DNA of 44,482 nt from Gammaproteobacteria bacterium (lineage in GTDB: Bacteria > Pseudomonadota > Gammaproteobacteria > Chromatiales > Chromatiaceae), in assembly GCA_009929855.1 (NCBI GenBank), contig RZZN01000033.1, forward strand, positions 1 to 44,482, given 5' to 3'. This document shows, one piece after another, positions 8,895-20,002 of this stretch (positions are counted from its first letter, which is position 1; every line of letters starts with the position of its first letter). The notes beneath the pieces were generated by a model. The model did no database searches. It saw nothing but the letters and a program-made list of their open reading frames with translations, and was not told the origin of the DNA. A program made the position numbers and the translations under genes.

Positions 8895-10367
8895 ATGTTT
8901 AGACAGTTTCAAGCCGGCGGTCATGGGTTCAGCCAGACACCAGTCGCGGTCCAGGCGATGGCCTATCACGAGTTCTATCAGGATGATTTCAGGCCACGCG
9001 ATCACTATCGCCCGATGTGGGATCACATCCAGACCACAGGTCAGCAGATCCTCGACGCCAAGTCGCGCGATGCTCATCTGACCCTGCATACCGATGGGGT
9101 TACCTTCACGCTCGACTCGAGCGAGCACGACGGCATCGAGCGCGTCTGGCCGTTCGATATCCTACCGCGCATCATCACCGCCGCCGAGTGGGCGCCGATC
9201 GAGGCCGGTCTCAAGCAGCGCATCCGCGCCTTGAATCGCTTTCTCAAGGATGTCTATCACGGTCAGCGCATCCTCAAGGATGGCGTGGTGCCCCCCGAGC
9301 TGATCTATCACGGCAAGGATTTCAGGCGCCAGATCATGGATATCGACCCGCCGCACGACATCTACACCCATATCAGCGGGATCGATCTGATCCGCGACGA
9401 GTCGGGTCAGTATCTGGTGCTCGAGGACAATCTGCGCACCCCTTCGGGGGTCTCCTACATGATCGAGAACCGCATCGTGGAGCGGCGCATCCTGCCCGAA
9501 TTCTTCGCGCGGTATCGGGTGCGGCGGGTCGAGCACTATCCCGCCTTGCTGCTGCAGGCGCTGCGTCATCTCTCGCCGCGTGGCGCCGAGGAGGCCACCA
9601 TCGTGGTCTTGACGCCGGGCATCTACAACTCGGCCTATTTCGAGCACACCTTTCTTGCCAAGGAGATGGGCGTGGAGCTGGCCGAGGGCCGCGACCTGGT
9701 CTGCAAGAACGACAAGGTGTATCTCAAGACCACGCAGGGGCTGCGCCAGGTCGATGTCATCTACCGCCGGGTCGATGACGATTTCCTCGACCCACTGATC
9801 TTCCGCGCCGATTCCGAGCTGGGGATCGCTGGTGTCATCTCGGCCTGGCGGGCCGGCAACGTGGCCCTGGCCAATGCCCCGGGCAGTGGCATCGCCGACG
9901 ACAAGGCCGTCTATGCCTATGTCCCCGACATCATCCGCTACTATCTCGGCGAGGAGCCGATCCTGCCCAACGTCCCGACCTATCAAATGACCGATCATCA
10001 GGATCGCAGCTATGTGCTCGACAACATGGAGCGGATGGTCGTCAAGGCGGTGGCCGAGTCGGGTGGCCACGGGATGCTCATGGGCCCTTCATCGACCACC
10101 GCGCAGCGTGCCGAATTCGCCCGCCGGATCGAGGAGAACCCGCGCAACTATATCGCCCAGCCGGTGGTCCAGCTCTCGCGTCATATCTGCTATCTCGATG
10201 GCGAGCTGGAGTCGCGTCATCTGGACCTGCGTCCATTCATCGTCCATGGGCGCGACATCGAGGTGGTGCCGGGCGGCTTGACGCGGGTCGCCATGACCAA
10301 GGGGTCGCTGGTCGTGAATTCATCGCAAGGCGGTGGCAGCAAGGACACCTGGGTCCTGGCGGAATGA
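8895..10367 (+). CDS. Circularly permuted ATP-grasp protein (CP_ATPgrasp_2, DUF404/DUF407)
   Basis: A 490-residue cytoplasmic protein of the circularly permuted ATP-grasp family. Recognisable conserved stretches include FLKDVYHGQ, DLIRDESGQYLVLEDNLRTPSGVSYM, VIYRRVDDDFLDP, DDKAVYAYVPDIIRYYLGEEPILPNV (in parts), VVKAVAESGGHGMLMGP and the C-terminal LDLRPFIVHG and SSQGGGSKDTWVL. Family members are predicted to ligate amino or carboxyl groups at the expense of ATP, giving a peptide or amide whose identity is unknown. The stop overlaps the start of the alpha-E gene by 4 nt (ATGA), so the two are co-translated. The length is normal for the family. The functional prediction comes from published genomic-context work, not from biochemistry. 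Confidence 0.93.
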   Translation: MFRQFQAGGHGFSQTPVAVQAMAYHEFYQDDFRPRDHYRPMWDHIQTTGQQILDAKSRDAHLTLHTDGVTFTLDSSEHDGIERVWPFDILPRIITAAEWAPIEAGLKQRIRALNRFLKDVYHGQRILKDGVVPPELIYHGKDFRRQIMDIDPPHDIYTHISGIDLIRDESGQYLVLEDNLRTPSGVSYMIENRIVERRILPEFFARYRVRRVEHYPALLLQALRHLSPRGAEEATIVVLTPGIYNSAYFEHTFLAKEMGVELAEGRDLVCKNDKVYLKTTQGLRQVDVIYRRVDDDFLDPLIFRADSELGIAGVISAWRAGNVALANAPGSGIADDKAVYAYVPDIIRYYLGEEPILPNVPTYQMTDHQDRSYVLDNMERMVVKAVAESGGHGMLMGPSSTTAQRAEFARRIEENPRNYIAQPVVQLSRHICYLDGELESRHLDLRPFIVHGRDIEVVPGGLTRVAMTKGSLVVNSSQGGGSKDTWVLAE

Positions 10368-11329
10368 TGCTGAGCCGCATCGCCGAGTCACTCTATTGGA
10401 TGACCCGCCATCTGGAGCGCGTGGACAACACCGCGCGCGTGTTGGACATCAATGTCATCCATATGCTGGAGGCCGACGAGGGCGCGACCGAGGAGACGCA
10501 GTGGCGCCCATTGCTCGCGATCGTCGGTGCCGAGGAGCTCTATGAGCAGCTGCATCCAGACGGTCGCGTGACCGTGCAGCGGGTCATCCAGCTGCTCACC
10601 CAGGACCGCGACAATCCGGGCTCGATCCACAGCAGTCTCAAGCTGGCACGCGAGAATGCCCGGGTCGTGCGCGATCGCATCTCGAATGAGATGTGGGAGG
10701 CCCTGAACGAGTTCTGGCTCGCCGTCGACGATCATCTCAAGACGACTCTGCCGCCCTGGCGCGCGGCCGAATTCTATGCATTCGTCCACCGCCAGGTGGC
10801 CACCTTCTTCGGCTTGTCACAGAGCACCATGATGCGCGGCCAGGCCTACGGCTTCATGGCATTGGGCAGCTTGCAGGAGCGTGCCGACATGACGGCACGC
10901 ATCCTGGACGTGCGCTATCACTTGCTGTTGCCGGATCCGGGTCTGGTGGGCTCGCCGCTGGATTATTACCAATGGGGCGCCTTGCTCAAGTCGCTCTCCG
11001 GGTTCGAGGCCTATCGGCGCCGCTATCAGGGTGGGATCCGGCCGATCGATGTGATCGAGCTGGTGCTGCTCGAGCCGGCGTTTCCGCGCTCGCTCCGCTA
11101 TTGCCTCGACGGGATGGAGTGCGCGCTGGCACGCGTCGGCGACCGGGTACTCGGCGCGGTGCCCGAGACGCTCGGGATCTTGCGTGCCCAGCTGCTCGAC
11201 GTGACCCCGCAAGACATCCTCAATCGCGGTCTGCATGAATATCTGGATGAGTTTCTCGCCGTGCTGGCCGACTTGGGCACGGCCTTGCAGGCGGACTATT
11301 TCGAGGCCCATCTCGGGGACGTCGATTGA
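10364..11329 (+). CDS. Alpha-E domain protein (DUF403)
   Basis: A 321-residue, mostly alpha-helical protein beginning MMLSRIAESLYWMTRHLERVDN, which is typical of the alpha-E (DUF403) family. Later stretches DRISNEMWEALNEFW, FFGLSQSTMMRGQAYGFMALG and ERADMTARILDVRYHLLL also fit. Alpha-E proteins nearly always accompany circularly permuted ATP-grasp proteins and transglutaminase-like peptidases, either as fusions or as adjacent genes. Here the 4-nt overlap with the ATP-grasp gene shows tight coupling. The role is unknown; a scaffold or substrate-handling partner of the ligase has been proposed. Confidence 0.93.
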   Translation: MMLSRIAESLYWMTRHLERVDNTARVLDINVIHMLEADEGATEETQWRPLLAIVGAEELYEQLHPDGRVTVQRVIQLLTQDRDNPGSIHSSLKLARENARVVRDRISNEMWEALNEFWLAVDDHLKTTLPPWRAAEFYAFVHRQVATFFGLSQSTMMRGQAYGFMALGSLQERADMTARILDVRYHLLLPDPGLVGSPLDYYQWGALLKSLSGFEAYRRRYQGGIRPIDVIELVLLEPAFPRSLRYCLDGMECALARVGDRVLGAVPETLGILRAQLLDVTPQDILNRGLHEYLDEFLAVLADLGTALQADYFEAHLGDVD

Positions 11330-11473
11330 GCGCACCGACTGATTGAGCCGACCCTAGGGGTCAACCGAGCGCCCCGAGCGAGCACGATCGAGTCGAGCTG
11401 GCCGCCGCCAGCCGCCATCGCGGACCCACATCGCCAGGCTGAGCGCCAGGGTCGAGCCGGCGTGGGGCCAGAC

Positions 11474-11899
11474 TCAGATCTCCAGGCGCGATGCGCGGGT
11501 CAGCTCGGCGAAGCGCACGCCACGCAGCCCACCGATCTCCAGGCTGAGCCGCTCGATCTCGGCGGGCAGGCCGCGCATGATGATCGTCTCCAGACAGTTG
11601 TGGTGATCCATGTGGACATGGGTCGTCGCGATCACGTGAACGAATTGGCGGTGCTGGATGTCGAGGATCTGTTGGTTGAGCTCACGCTGGTGATGATCGT
11701 AGACGATGGTGAGCACCCCCGCGACCTCCTGGTCGCCACGCTCCCAGGTCTCCTCGACCATGCGCTCGCGGATCAGGTCGCGCATCAGCTCGGAGCGCGA
11801 GGCATAGCCTTTGCCTACCACGCGGCGGTCGAGCTCCTCCAGCAGCGGGCGCGGCAGCGAGACGCTGAATCGGATGGTCTCCTCGGTTGGCGTGCTCAT
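11474..11899 (-). CDS. nikR: Nickel-responsive transcriptional regulator NikR
   Basis: A 141-residue ribbon-helix-helix regulator with a C-terminal ACT-like nickel-binding domain. The N-terminal ribbon ([21 protein letters not shown], in parts) and helix [14 protein letters not shown] bind DNA. The nickel ligands H83, H94, H96 and C102 match the spacing of H76, H87, H89 and C95 in E. coli NikR exactly. The family represses nickel uptake genes when Ni2+ is plentiful. The start overlaps the mtnC stop by 4 nt (ATGA at 11896-11899), making nikR the last gene of a methionine-salvage operon. No nickel transporter or nickel enzyme gene other than mtnD is in the window. I did not find a GTATGA-N16-TCATAC palindrome upstream of the operon. 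Confidence 0.95.
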   Translation of the reverse strand: MSTPTEETIRFSVSLPRPLLEELDRRVVGKGYASRSELMRDLIRERMVEETWERGDQEVAGVLTIVYDHHQRELNQQILDIQHRQFVHVIATTHVHMDHHNCLETIIMRGLPAEIERLSLEIGGLRGVRFAELTRASRLEI

Positions 11900-12579
11900 G
11901 CGCGGCCGAGATCGATCGCGGTGAAATCCTCCACCACCGGATGCTCGCCGAATGATCCAGCGATCCCCTCGCGACGCAGCGCCGTGGTCGCCAGTCCAGC
12001 CGCGCGCGCCGCGTCGAGCTCCTCGCGCACATCCGACAAGAAGAGGATCTCGCTCGGGGGACGGCCGATCGCCGTGGCGATGGCGCGATAGGCGTCGGGC
12101 TCGCGCTTGGCGCCGATGCGGGTGTCGAAGAAACCGCTGAACAATGGGGTCAGATCACCATGCGCGGTGTGCCCGAACAGCAGTCGTTGCGCATGCACCG
12201 AGCCGGAGGAATAGACATAGAGCTGGATCCCGGCGGCATGCCAGTCGCGCAGACAGCGCGCGGCGTCCGGGTAGATGTGTCCGGCGAAATCGCCGCGGGC
12301 GTAACCCTCCTCCCAGATCAGACCCTGCAAGGCCTTGAGTGGCGTGATCTTGCGATCGGTGGCGATCCACTCGAGCAGTTGTGCGATCAGCGCCTCCTCG
12401 TCGTCGATCCCAGCGGCCGCGAGGCGTGCATCGGCGAGCAGCCGAGCCACCTCCGGGTCGTTGCGGTGGGTCCGGACGAAGTCCGGCAGGTGCGCCGCCG
12501 CATGGGGGAAGAGCACGTCCTTGACGAAGGAAAGGCTCGAGGTCGTGCCCTCGATATCGGTCAGGATACTGGTGATCAT
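11896..12579 (-). CDS. mtnC: Enolase-phosphatase E1 (methionine salvage)
   Basis: A 227-residue HAD-superfamily enzyme. It converts 2,3-diketo-5-methylthiopentyl-1-phosphate to acireductone by enolisation and dephosphorylation. The nucleophile motif is [11 protein letters not shown] with D8 and E10, followed by [18 protein letters not shown] (motif II serine), the lysine in [13 protein letters not shown] and the acidic motif [16 protein letters not shown]. The length matches single-domain bacterial MtnC. It overlaps mtnD upstream (ATGA at 12576-12579) and nikR downstream by 4 nt each, consistent with one polycistronic message. Confidence 0.96.
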   Translation of the reverse strand: MITSILTDIEGTTSSLSFVKDVLFPHAAAHLPDFVRTHRNDPEVARLLADARLAAAGIDDEEALIAQLLEWIATDRKITPLKALQGLIWEEGYARGDFAGHIYPDAARCLRDWHAAGIQLYVYSSGSVHAQRLLFGHTAHGDLTPLFSGFFDTRIGAKREPDAYRAIATAIGRPPSEILFLSDVREELDAARAAGLATTALRREGIAGSFGEHPVVEDFTAIDLGRA

Positions 12580-13121
12580 CGCTCATCGAGGCGCGGAAAA
12601 CGCGCGGCAATGTCGCTGTCCGTGAAGTTGGCCACCCAGCCCTCTGGATTGGTGAACAGACGGATCGCGGTGAAGCTTGGGCGCGGTCCCATGTCGAACC
12701 AGTGGGTCGTGCCATCGGGGACGCTGATCAGATCACCTTGCTCGCAGAGCACCGAATAGACCCGACCCTTGGTGTGCAGATAGAAGAGACCACGACCCTC
12801 GACGAAGAAGCGCACCTCGAATTCGCGATGGGTGTGCTCATCAAGAAACTTGGCCCTCAGTGCCTTGCGATCCGGGTGATCCGGGGTCATGCGCAAGACA
12901 TCGACCGAGCGGAAGCCATGATCGCTCATCAAGCGATCGATATCGGCTCGATAGGCGGCGATCACGTCCTCCGCGCCAGCCTCGGGCGGCAGTACCCGAT
13001 CCGCCCGCCAGCGCTCGAAGTTGACCCCGATGGCCCCCAGCTCGCGGCGGATATCGGCAAAGTCGGTATGGATCGCCGTCGGGATGGGGTGATCCTCGGG
13101 GTGGATGCGAAGCTCGCTCAT
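12576..13121 (-). CDS. mtnD: Acireductone dioxygenase
   Basis: A 181-residue cupin that oxidises acireductone in the methionine salvage pathway. The metal ligands H96, H98, E102 and H140 (HTHREFE and GTTHWF) fall at the same numbers as in Klebsiella ARD. The same protein with Fe2+ gives 2-keto-4-methylthiobutyrate plus formate, on the route to methionine; with Ni2+ it gives methylthiopropionate, formate and CO. I chose the ATG at 13121 because it forms an ATGA overlap with the mtnB stop and has GAGGAGG 8 nt upstream; the frame is open further to 13151. Presence of nikR in the same operon makes metal choice here especially interesting. Confidence 0.96.
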   Translation of the reverse strand: MSELRIHPEDHPIPTAIHTDFADIRRELGAIGVNFERWRADRVLPPEAGAEDVIAAYRADIDRLMSDHGFRSVDVLRMTPDHPDRKALRAKFLDEHTHREFEVRFFVEGRGLFYLHTKGRVYSVLCEQGDLISVPDGTTHWFDMGPRPSFTAIRLFTNPEGWVANFTDSDIAARFPRLDER

Positions 13122-13738
13122 CCTGTCATCCTCCTCGTCAAGGTCTCGCATTCGAGCAGGAACTCGAATGCCTCGATATGGCGACGTGCGTCCATGACGC
13201 TCGCGCCCCAGGTATAGAGCCCATGGCCCGCGATCAAATAGCCGGGCAGACTGGGATCGGCGCGCAGTGCCTGCTCGACCCGCCCGGCCAGTCGCCCGAT
13301 CTCCTGATCGTTGGCGAACACCGGCAGGGCGAGCCGGGTGGCATGGGTCGCGACCCCGGGCCAGGCCTTCATGACCTCGTAGTCGGCCAGTTCCAGGGTG
13401 TCGCCGACCAGGCGCGACAAGACCGTGGCATGGACCGAATGAGTGTGCAAGACCGCCCCGATGGACGGATCGCGCCGATAGAGCATCAGATGCAGCTCGG
13501 TCTCCGCCGATGGCCGCAGGCCCTCGCTCAAGACGCGACCATCCAGGTCAACCACCATGATCCCGCTGGCATCGAGCTCGCCCTTGTGGCGACCCGACAC
13601 CGTGATGGCGACGTGCCGATCATCGAGCCGCGCGGACAGATTCCCGGAGGTTGCCGGCAGCCAACCGCGCGAGAAGCAGAAGCGTCCGACCTCGGCGAGC
13701 TCGTCGCTCCGGCGTTGCAAGAGCGTGGGATTGATCAT
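13118..13738 (-). CDS. mtnB: Methylthioribulose-1-phosphate dehydratase
   Basis: A 206-residue class II aldolase-fold, zinc-dependent enzyme of methionine salvage. It dehydrates 5-methylthioribulose-1-phosphate to the diketo compound used by MtnC. Family motifs are [45 protein letters not shown], the metal-ligand pair in [13 protein letters not shown], and [12 protein letters not shown]. It is the first gene of mtnB-mtnD-mtnC-nikR. Neither mtnA nor a kinase/phosphorylase gene for the earlier steps is in the window, so they must lie elsewhere. The upstream region carries a run of eight A (13752-13759) just before the start. Confidence 0.95.
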   Translation of the reverse strand: MINPTLLQRRSDELAEVGRFCFSRGWLPATSGNLSARLDDRHVAITVSGRHKGELDASGIMVVDLDGRVLSEGLRPSAETELHLMLYRRDPSIGAVLHTHSVHATVLSRLVGDTLELADYEVMKAWPGVATHATRLALPVFANDQEIGRLAGRVEQALRADPSLPGYLIAGHGLYTWGASVMDARRHIEAFEFLLECETLTRRMTG

Positions 13739-15778
<2,040 letters not shown>

Positions 15779-15809
15779 CCGAGGTCACATCCAACGCCCC
15801 TGTCACCCA

Positions 15810-15839
15810 GGCCCCGCCCCCACACGAGGGCGCGGGGCC
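15810..15839. terminator. Hairpin between convergent gdhA and TPR-protein genes
   Basis: GGCCCCGC pairs with GCGGGGCC, with three more G-C pairs beyond a C-C mismatch and a loop of about seven bases. It lies 32 nt after the gdhA stop and 19 nt from the end of the convergent gene, so it may act for both. There is no T tract, so intrinsic termination is uncertain. Confidence 0.55.
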
Positions 15840-15857
15840 GACTGCCGAGCGCCCTTG

Positions 15858-17162
15858 TCACTCTGCCTGCGTCTGCGTCTCTGTCTCTGTCTCTGTCTCT
15901 GTCTCTGTCTCCGCCTCCGCCTCCGCCTCCGCTCCCTGTCCCTTGAACCCGACCGATGGTTCACCGCCCTCGACCGGCTCCGACTCGACCAAACCCAGCT
16001 TGATCCGGATCTGCTCGAGGACCGCCTGATCCTGCGAATCGAGCGGTAGGCCATCGCGCTGCATCGACTCGAAGACCTCGACCATCTCGGTCAGCTGCTC
16101 TCTGACGACGCGCTTGCGACCTTGCGCCGCCGCGACCGCACCGAGCTTGTAGTGCGAGACCGCCAGGTCGCGTCGCCATTGCGCATTGCTCGGATCGCTG
16201 GCGGCCAGGCGCGCGGCGATCTCCCAGCCGGCGGTGAAGGCACGTTTCGCCTCGCTCGGTTGGCCGCGGCTCAAGGCCAGCTCGCCGATCTTGTCGTGGG
16301 CGATCGAGAGGTCGCGCAGCCAGAGTGGATTGGATGGATCCAGTTCGAGCAGGCGTTGGCTGATCGCCAGACTCTCGGCATAGTCCTCGGCGGCCTCGCT
16401 CGCACGCCCGTGGGCGATGGCGGTGTCGGCGCGCCGCTCCAGTGCGAGCGCGAGATCGCGTCGACGCGCGGGCACGTCGGGGTGCGTCGAGATCAGCGCG
16501 TGGCGGATGGCAACCTCCTCGTCGGCGGATTGGGCGGCCTCATCGAGACGGCCAAGCTCGCGGGTGAGCTCAACCAGCCGTTGCAGCGTGTCGGCCAGTG
16601 CATCCACCGCGCGCGGATCATCCGCTTGGGTCGCGACCAAGTGGCGGGCCTGGCCGAGCGCGGCTCGCAGCTCGGTCTCGGCGGCGTGCGGATCGCCGCG
16701 CGCGCTGGCCTGGTCGCTCAGCTCCAGTTGCGATGCGAGCGCTTGCAGCAGTGTCTCGGGCGAGTCGGGCGCCGGGCTGGGCACCGGGTCGCTGACAGCA
16801 GCGGGCGCTTGCGGGACGGCGGTCGGCACCGGCGGGTGCGTTGCAAGCGGCTCGGGCGTGGGCGTGGGTGGCACGCTCGCCAGGGGTGGCGCACGCGGCG
16901 CGCTGGACTCGGCCGGGATGGTTGCCGGGGGCTCGCTCGGCGCGCTGGCCTCGGCGGTGCGCGGGTCGGGTGCGGGCTCTCGACCCAGCCAGCCAGTCAT
17001 GAGCAGGCCGAGCGAGCCGAGCACGATGAGGAGCGCGACGAGGCCGATCAGGCGTGCGGAGGCGCGGCGTCGGATCCAGGCGCGCGCGCCGATCCAGAGA
17101 CCTGACAGAGGCTTGGTCAGCGTGCCGATGATGCGAGAGAAGGGGCGGGATGGATGGGTCAT
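15858..17162 (-). CDS. Membrane-anchored TPR protein with an ET-repeat tail
   Basis: A 434-residue protein. A basic N-terminus is followed by one transmembrane segment (about 37-58), a Pro/Ala/Ser-rich linker (about 62-130), tetratricopeptide-like helices (about 135-400) and an acidic tail. The TPR region carries repeated units such as SNPLWLRDLSIAHDKIGELA and SNAQWRRDLAVSHYKLGAVA. The tail reads AEAEAEAE then ETETETETETET and is encoded by GGAGGC- and GAGACA-type hexanucleotide repeats at 15876-15934. It starts 40 nt after the PPDK-N-like gene and is probably co-transcribed with it. TPR domains bind proteins; the partner is not known. It would face the periplasm if the helix is a signal anchor. 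Confidence 0.82.
   Translation of the reverse strand: MTHPSRPFSRIIGTLTKPLSGLWIGARAWIRRRASARLIGLVALLIVLGSLGLLMTGWLGREPAPDPRTAEASAPSEPPATIPAESSAPRAPPLASVPPTPTPEPLATHPPVPTAVPQAPAAVSDPVPSPAPDSPETLLQALASQLELSDQASARGDPHAAETELRAALGQARHLVATQADDPRAVDALADTLQRLVELTRELGRLDEAAQSADEEVAIRHALISTHPDVPARRRDLALALERRADTAIAHGRASEAAEDYAESLAISQRLLELDPSNPLWLRDLSIAHDKIGELALSRGQPSEAKRAFTAGWEIAARLAASDPSNAQWRRDLAVSHYKLGAVAAAQGRKRVVREQLTEMVEVFESMQRDGLPLDSQDQAVLEQIRIKLGLVESEPVEGGEPSVGFKGQGAEAEAEAETETETETETETQTQAE
15876..15934. repeat. Hexanucleotide microsatellite in a coding region
   Basis: On the plus strand, about five CTGTCT units are followed by about four CGCCTC units. On the coding (minus) strand they encode the Ala-Glu and Glu-Thr dipeptide repeats near the C-terminus of the TPR protein. 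Because the period is six, length changes keep the reading frame. Confidence 0.85.
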
Positions 17163-17202
17163 GTCATGGGCTGATGCAGGCTGGCGATGAGGCCGCCTTG
17201 GT

Positions 17203-19962
17203 TCATGGCGTGGCGCGCGCGGCGGCGCGCGCCTGATCGGCCTCGGGCACGGCGTAGCACAAGAGCCGCTGGCTCAGCACGTCGGCGACGACTCGCAAGC
17301 CGAGACCGCGCGTATCGACCAGCTTGACGGCGGCGGCCACGGCTGGCGTGGGTGGATCCTCCAGGTCGAGCGACAGAAGGCGCGCCGCGGGCACGTTGCT
17401 CAGCCAGGCGGGGTGATAGGTCGAGACGCTGCGGTGTGGGAAGAGCGCGACATAGGCGATCTGCGATTCGACCAGATCCTGAAAGAAGTGCGAGCCGAAC
17501 GAGAGATCAGGGATCATGTCCTCGCCCAGCTCGGCGACCTCGACGATGACCGCGATCCGGCTGATGTCGGCGAATCGGATCGGGACCCCCAGCTCGGGCG
17601 TGCTGGTGCCCCAGCGGCCGGGACCGATGAGGAGCGTCGGGCAGTCGTCGCGGTCACTGATGCGCCGGTTGAGCTGACCGACCAGGCGCGCGACGGCGAA
17701 TTTCTCGCTCTGGGTGAGCGCGCTGTAGCGCGGGCCATCCACCTGGATGACGCGCGCGATGGGCTGATCGATGTTGCCACCCATGAAGTGACCATCGGTG
17801 GCGAAATAGAGCCGGTGCGGCGGCACCTCGCCCGGCATCTCGACCCGCTGATTGAGCCCCAGGGTCTGCAGCGGACGACACTGGACCAAGCTGAAGGATG
17901 GAATCCCCTCGGGGTCGAGATGGAGTGTGAGCTCGACATCCACCGGATAATCGTAGGCCGTCTCGAGGGTCTGCAAGAGTCGTCGCATGAGCGCGACGAA
18001 GGGGGTGCGCTGCAGGAGCGGGTTGAAGGTGAGACGCCAGACCGGCTCATCGCTGCCGCGCTCGCGCGCGCGCTCGGTCGCCTCGCGGTCGAGCTCCCCG
18101 CACCATTGCAGCGGCAGCGCGGCATCCTGAGTGAGATGGCGCAGGGCGAGGGTCTTGAGTCGGTTCTCCGAGATGTCGAGCAGATCGACGTCATGCTGAG
18201 AGAAGCGAATCGCGTCCTCGCGGTCGCGAAAGGGACGCTTCATGGGCTGATCGAGCGCCACCACGCAGGCATGATCGCCTTCGATGCGGTCGACCGCGCG
18301 GGTGCCCAGACCCATGACCAGGCGCACCATGCCGGCGCTCGGGTCCATGCTCTCGTCCCAGACGAAGGTGTTGCGCGAGACCCCCACCGCGGCACCGTCC
18401 GGGAAGTAGTAGCGGCCATGGTAGCGTCCGCAGACGCGCTGCAGCAGCAAGGCCATCGGCTCTTCCAGATCGGCCAGGCCACGCTGGAGTCGATAGGTCA
18501 GCGCATCCTCGCTCATGGTGCTGGCGAAGACCTGGCAGATCGCCTCTTGGAGCTGTGCGAGCCGCTGCTCGGGCGAGCCTTGATTGACCAGGAACAGGCT
18601 GTCGTACTTGCCGGCGAAGGCGTTGCCGAAGCCGTCCTCCAACAGGCTGCTGGAGCGGACCAGGATGGGATACTGGCCGAAATAGTCGAGCATCCGCTCC
18701 AGCTCGAGCCGAACCTCCTCTGGCAGCTCGCCACTGAGCATGTCCTCGCCGAGCGTGCGCGCCTCGCTGAAATAGCCCTCGGCGGTGCGCTGACGCATGA
18801 TCCGTGACCACCAGCCGTTGTGCACCAGGAAGGAGTAATAGACATCCGAGCCGAGGAAGAAAGAGTCCAGTGGCTCCAGATGGCGATGCCAGAGCTCGGG
18901 ATCATCGCTGTGCAGGATCTTGCGCGCGAGCAGCATGCCGACCGCCTTGCCGCCGATGTAGCCGCTGCCGATCATGCGCGCGCGGATGGCGATGAGGTCC
19001 TTGAGGGTCAGATAGCGGCGGGCGAGGGCGATGATCCGCTCATCGCGACTGATCAGGACATGATAGAGCTGTTCGAGCACCTCGCGGTGACGCGCATCTT
19101 CCGGGGCATGACCCAGGACCGCCGCGGCATCGAGGAAGAGCCGATCCCAATAGTCGAGCTGACGCTGGGCCGTCTCGCCCTTGCGCTGCTCCAGATGGGC
19201 ATGCAGACGGGTCGCGTCGCTGCTGTCGATGACCGGGGTGAAGCTCTCGCCGCGGTGCACGTGCGGTAGGAACATGGTCGGCGACTGGCGTTGCCAAACC
19301 TTGACCGGCTGCACGTAGCTCTCGCCATTGGTGCGCCGCACGTCGATCATGACCTGCGTCGTCTCACGGATGCGCGCCATGGTGGTGTAACAATGGCTGC
19401 GCGAGTGGATCCCGAAATAGGCGACCGTGTCCAGCTCGTAGAGATAGGGACAGATTACCCGGAAGAGGTTGCCGACCATGAGGTCGGTGGCCCAGGCGGC
19501 GAGCAGGTCGGAGAGACAATCGAAGACATAGAAGGCGCCCCGTCCGTAGTCCGTGATCAGTTGATAGACATGGCGGGTGAAGGTCTCGAAGCCGCGCAGT
19601 GCGTCGATCGAGACGATCTTCACGTGCGGATCGGGGGCGACCAGCGGCGGATGCTGGCCAAAGCGTAGATAGACGATCGAGCGCTCGCATTCGACCGCCT
19701 GAGCGACGAAGGCATCGACGAAGCCGCGGTAATCCTCGACGTCGTCGATGCGCCACACCACATTGTCGCCGATGCGCAGCCCGTCGAGCACGGCATCGAG
19801 TCCGGCGAGTCCGGTGGAGACCCGCTCCGCGGTGGCCGCGTCGGCCAGGATGTCAGGCGCGGTGGGTGTGCCGCCGGGTGGGGCAGGTTGCTCGGACGGC
19901 ACGTCTTCTCGATGGATCCTCATCAGCGGGTCCCGGCGCGGGCGCGCACTTGAATGGCTCAC
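17203..19962 (-). CDS. PEP/pyruvate-binding (PPDK-N) protein fused to a degenerate KaiC-like domain
   Basis: A 919-residue protein. Residues about 48-270 look like a KaiC/RecA-type domain. The entry motif STGLAGLDAVLDGLRIGDNV matches KaiC, and AFYVFDCLSDLLAAW sits at the Walker B position. Where Walker A should be there is RIDDVEDYRGFVD, so ATP hydrolysis by this domain is unlikely. From about 340 a PPDK/PEP-synthase N-terminal ATP-grasp domain follows (GGKAVGMLLARKI, VRSSSLLEDGFGNAFAGKYDS, PMALLLQRVCGR). The C-terminal part contains LLIGPGRWGTSTPELGVPI and LSFGSHFFQDLVES. The phosphohistidine swivel domain and PEP-binding barrel of real PPDK appear to be missing. It is likely a regulatory or phosphotransfer protein, not a metabolic dikinase. 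The start is GTG at 19962, or ATG at 19923; neither has a strong ribosome site. Confidence 0.82.
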   Translation of the reverse strand: MSHSSARPRRDPLMRIHREDVPSEQPAPPGGTPTAPDILADAATAERVSTGLAGLDAVLDGLRIGDNVVWRIDDVEDYRGFVDAFVAQAVECERSIVYLRFGQHPPLVAPDPHVKIVSIDALRGFETFTRHVYQLITDYGRGAFYVFDCLSDLLAAWATDLMVGNLFRVICPYLYELDTVAYFGIHSRSHCYTTMARIRETTQVMIDVRRTNGESYVQPVKVWQRQSPTMFLPHVHRGESFTPVIDSSDATRLHAHLEQRKGETAQRQLDYWDRLFLDAAAVLGHAPEDARHREVLEQLYHVLISRDERIIALARRYLTLKDLIAIRARMIGSGYIGGKAVGMLLARKILHSDDPELWHRHLEPLDSFFLGSDVYYSFLVHNGWWSRIMRQRTAEGYFSEARTLGEDMLSGELPEEVRLELERMLDYFGQYPILVRSSSLLEDGFGNAFAGKYDSLFLVNQGSPEQRLAQLQEAICQVFASTMSEDALTYRLQRGLADLEEPMALLLQRVCGRYHGRYYFPDGAAVGVSRNTFVWDESMDPSAGMVRLVMGLGTRAVDRIEGDHACVVALDQPMKRPFRDREDAIRFSQHDVDLLDISENRLKTLALRHLTQDAALPLQWCGELDREATERARERGSDEPVWRLTFNPLLQRTPFVALMRRLLQTLETAYDYPVDVELTLHLDPEGIPSFSLVQCRPLQTLGLNQRVEMPGEVPPHRLYFATDGHFMGGNIDQPIARVIQVDGPRYSALTQSEKFAVARLVGQLNRRISDRDDCPTLLIGPGRWGTSTPELGVPIRFADISRIAVIVEVAELGEDMIPDLSFGSHFFQDLVESQIAYVALFPHRSVSTYHPAWLSNVPAARLLSLDLEDPPTPAVAAAVKLVDTRGLGLRVVADVLSQRLLCYAVPEADQARAAARATP

Positions 19963-20002
19963 TCTGGCCGCACGGCTCGGATGGACCGCGCGTCCTGTTC
20001 GC

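Noticed and set aside
15876-15934. On/off phase variation by slippage
   Set aside because: The repeat period is six, so changes in copy number keep the frame; only tail length would vary.
17413-18807. Long plus-strand open frame (464 codons) opposite the PPDK-N-like gene
   Set aside because: Antisense to a conserved ATP-grasp domain; composition typical of shadow frames.
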